Made by a program: the position numbers and the translations under genes. A DNA stretch of 32,236 bases from assembly GCA_945787595.1 (NCBI GenBank), contig CALZJV010000128.1:1-32236 (forward strand), in the 5' to 3' direction. Below, piece after piece: positions 31,591 through 32,236 of this stretch; within the stretch, counting starts at the first letter, position 1, and each line of letters starts with the position of its first letter. Under the pieces are notes generated by a model, which did not search any database, was not told where the DNA came from, and saw only the letters and a list, made by a program, of their open reading frames with translations. The stretch comes from an uncultured Desulfobacterales bacterium (GTDB lineage Bacteria; Desulfobacterota; Desulfobacteria; Desulfobacterales; JAFDCJ01).

Positions 31591-32236
31591 TTAGAGCCCC
31601 ACAGGGACAGCAAAGTGAATCACATTGGTTAAAATGAATTGGTTAAAAATTCCGATCAACAATATGCCTATCGCCAGGATTATGGCCGGCAGCAGCATAC
31701 TGAGCGGCGCTTCGCCGGTATGCGGATTATTCGAAGATCCTGTGATAGCGGGCCCTTCATTGGGTGAATGAACAAAAAGACCCTTGTCGAAGACCCTTAA
31801 AAATAAAGCCACATTAATCAAGGTACACACCAGCAGGGCAGTGACAAAGCCCCATTGGTGGGCCTCTATCCCTCCCAATAGTAAATACCATTTGCTAAAA
31901 AACCCGCATGTCGGCGGCACACCGATAACGGCTAAAGCCCCCACTGTAAAAACGGTAGCCGTAAGCGGCATGGTTTTAAAGATGCCTTTAAAATCGGCGA
32001 TCTGATGGCCATCGGTTCTGTACATGACCAGGCCAGCCACCAGAAAAAGGCATGCCATCATCATGGCATCGTTTACGATATGAAAAATTGCACCCTGCAT
32101 CGCAGTGGCATTGGCCACCCCGATACCTCCGACAATATATCCGATTTCGGCAATGATGACGTACGACAACATGCGTTTAAAATCACTCTGTGACAGAGCC
32201 ATCACGGCGCCGAATAAAATGGCCAGGGTACCAAAC
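31591..32236 (-). CDS. MrpD/NuoN-like antiporter subunit (5' end outside window)
   Basis: About 214 codons are visible, open to the window edge, where the frame reads FGTLAILFGAVMALSQ. The C-terminal half of an MrpD/NuoN subunit is clear: DFKRMLSYVIIAEIGYIV, the TM10 region FHIVNDAMMMACLFLVAG, FSKWYLLLGGIEAHQW, and a final helix. The usual TM10 Lys (NH-x2-x-K pattern) is Met here. GTG 32205 and the next ATG are internal codons, not starts. It lies 34 bp upstream of the next subunit on the same strand, so it is the first visible gene of the operon. Confidence 0.88.
   Translation of the reverse strand, partial: FGTLAILFGAVMALSQSDFKRMLSYVIIAEIGYIVGGIGVANATAMQGAIFHIVNDAMMMACLFLVAGLVMYRTDGHQIADFKGIFKTMPLTATVFTVGALAVIGVPPTCGFFSKWYLLLGGIEAHQWGFVTALLVCTLINVALFLRVFDKGLFVHSPNEGPAITGSSNNPHTGEAPLSMLLPAIILAIGILLIGIFNQFILTNVIHFAVPVGL

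Overview
The window looks like a piece of a Desulfobacterota (deltaproteobacterial, sulfate-reducer-like) chromosome. That placement is an inference from gene content: a tungsten aldehyde:ferredoxin oxidoreductase with its MoaD-like carrier, predicted selenoproteins, rubrerythrin, a Pyrococcus-type Asp/Cys ferredoxin, a NuoM/MrpD-type antiporter operon, a GspA-like ATPase, and AT-rich intergenic repeats. No rRNA, tRNA or CRISPR array was recognised.

Layout. (1) 1-4154: end of a TPR protein, a repeat-rich gap, a yaaA (peroxide-stress) pseudogene, then a minus-strand pair of genes each interrupted by an in-frame UGA that reads best as selenocysteine. These are an exported MsrA with GUFWG in its active site and a GrdB/PrdB-family protein with a UPKC motif. 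Each UGA is followed at nearly the same distance by a hairpin with a perfect 8-bp stem. A rubrerythrin-like diiron protein follows. (2) 4155-8146: AOR plus MoaD, then a Tat-type sulfite-oxidase-fold molybdoprotein. (3) 8229-15903: patatin lipase, a frameshifted unknown gene, RidA, a murein-recycling pair (serine hydrolase-NamZ fusion and DppA D-aminopeptidase), YugP-type membrane protease translationally coupled to a truncated MIF/tautomerase remnant, and a GNAT acetyltransferase. (4) 16138-19837: DUF2284 metal-binding protein, cysteine-dioxygenase-like protein, a molybdopterin oxidoreductase broken by two internal deletions, and a ferredoxin. (5) 19889-21377: a gene graveyard with remnants of two kinds of ABC substrate-binding protein and a beta-lactamase-family esterase. 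(6) 21426-24321: a strong sigma70-like promoter, a GspA/ExeA-like ATPase with TPRs, and a LysM lipoprotein. (7) 24349-27862: AAA-ATPase remnant, a duplicated-domain protein, a beta-propeller pseudogene with four stop sites in one frame, a HEAT-repeat protein, and a pilin-like membrane protein resembling archaeal forms. (8) 28034-32236: an Mrp/complex-I-like antiporter operon running off the edge.

Themes. The first 4 kb is a thiol/oxidant-repair neighbourhood, and the two predicted selenoproteins are its most unusual content. The window also carries many broken genes. Several have internal losses of roughly 40-75 nt that remove conserved motifs and shift the frame, and whether these are real decay or assembly artefacts needs read-level checking. 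Repeats with shared modules occupy most of the larger gaps, and one copy lies exactly between two gene fragments in the graveyard.
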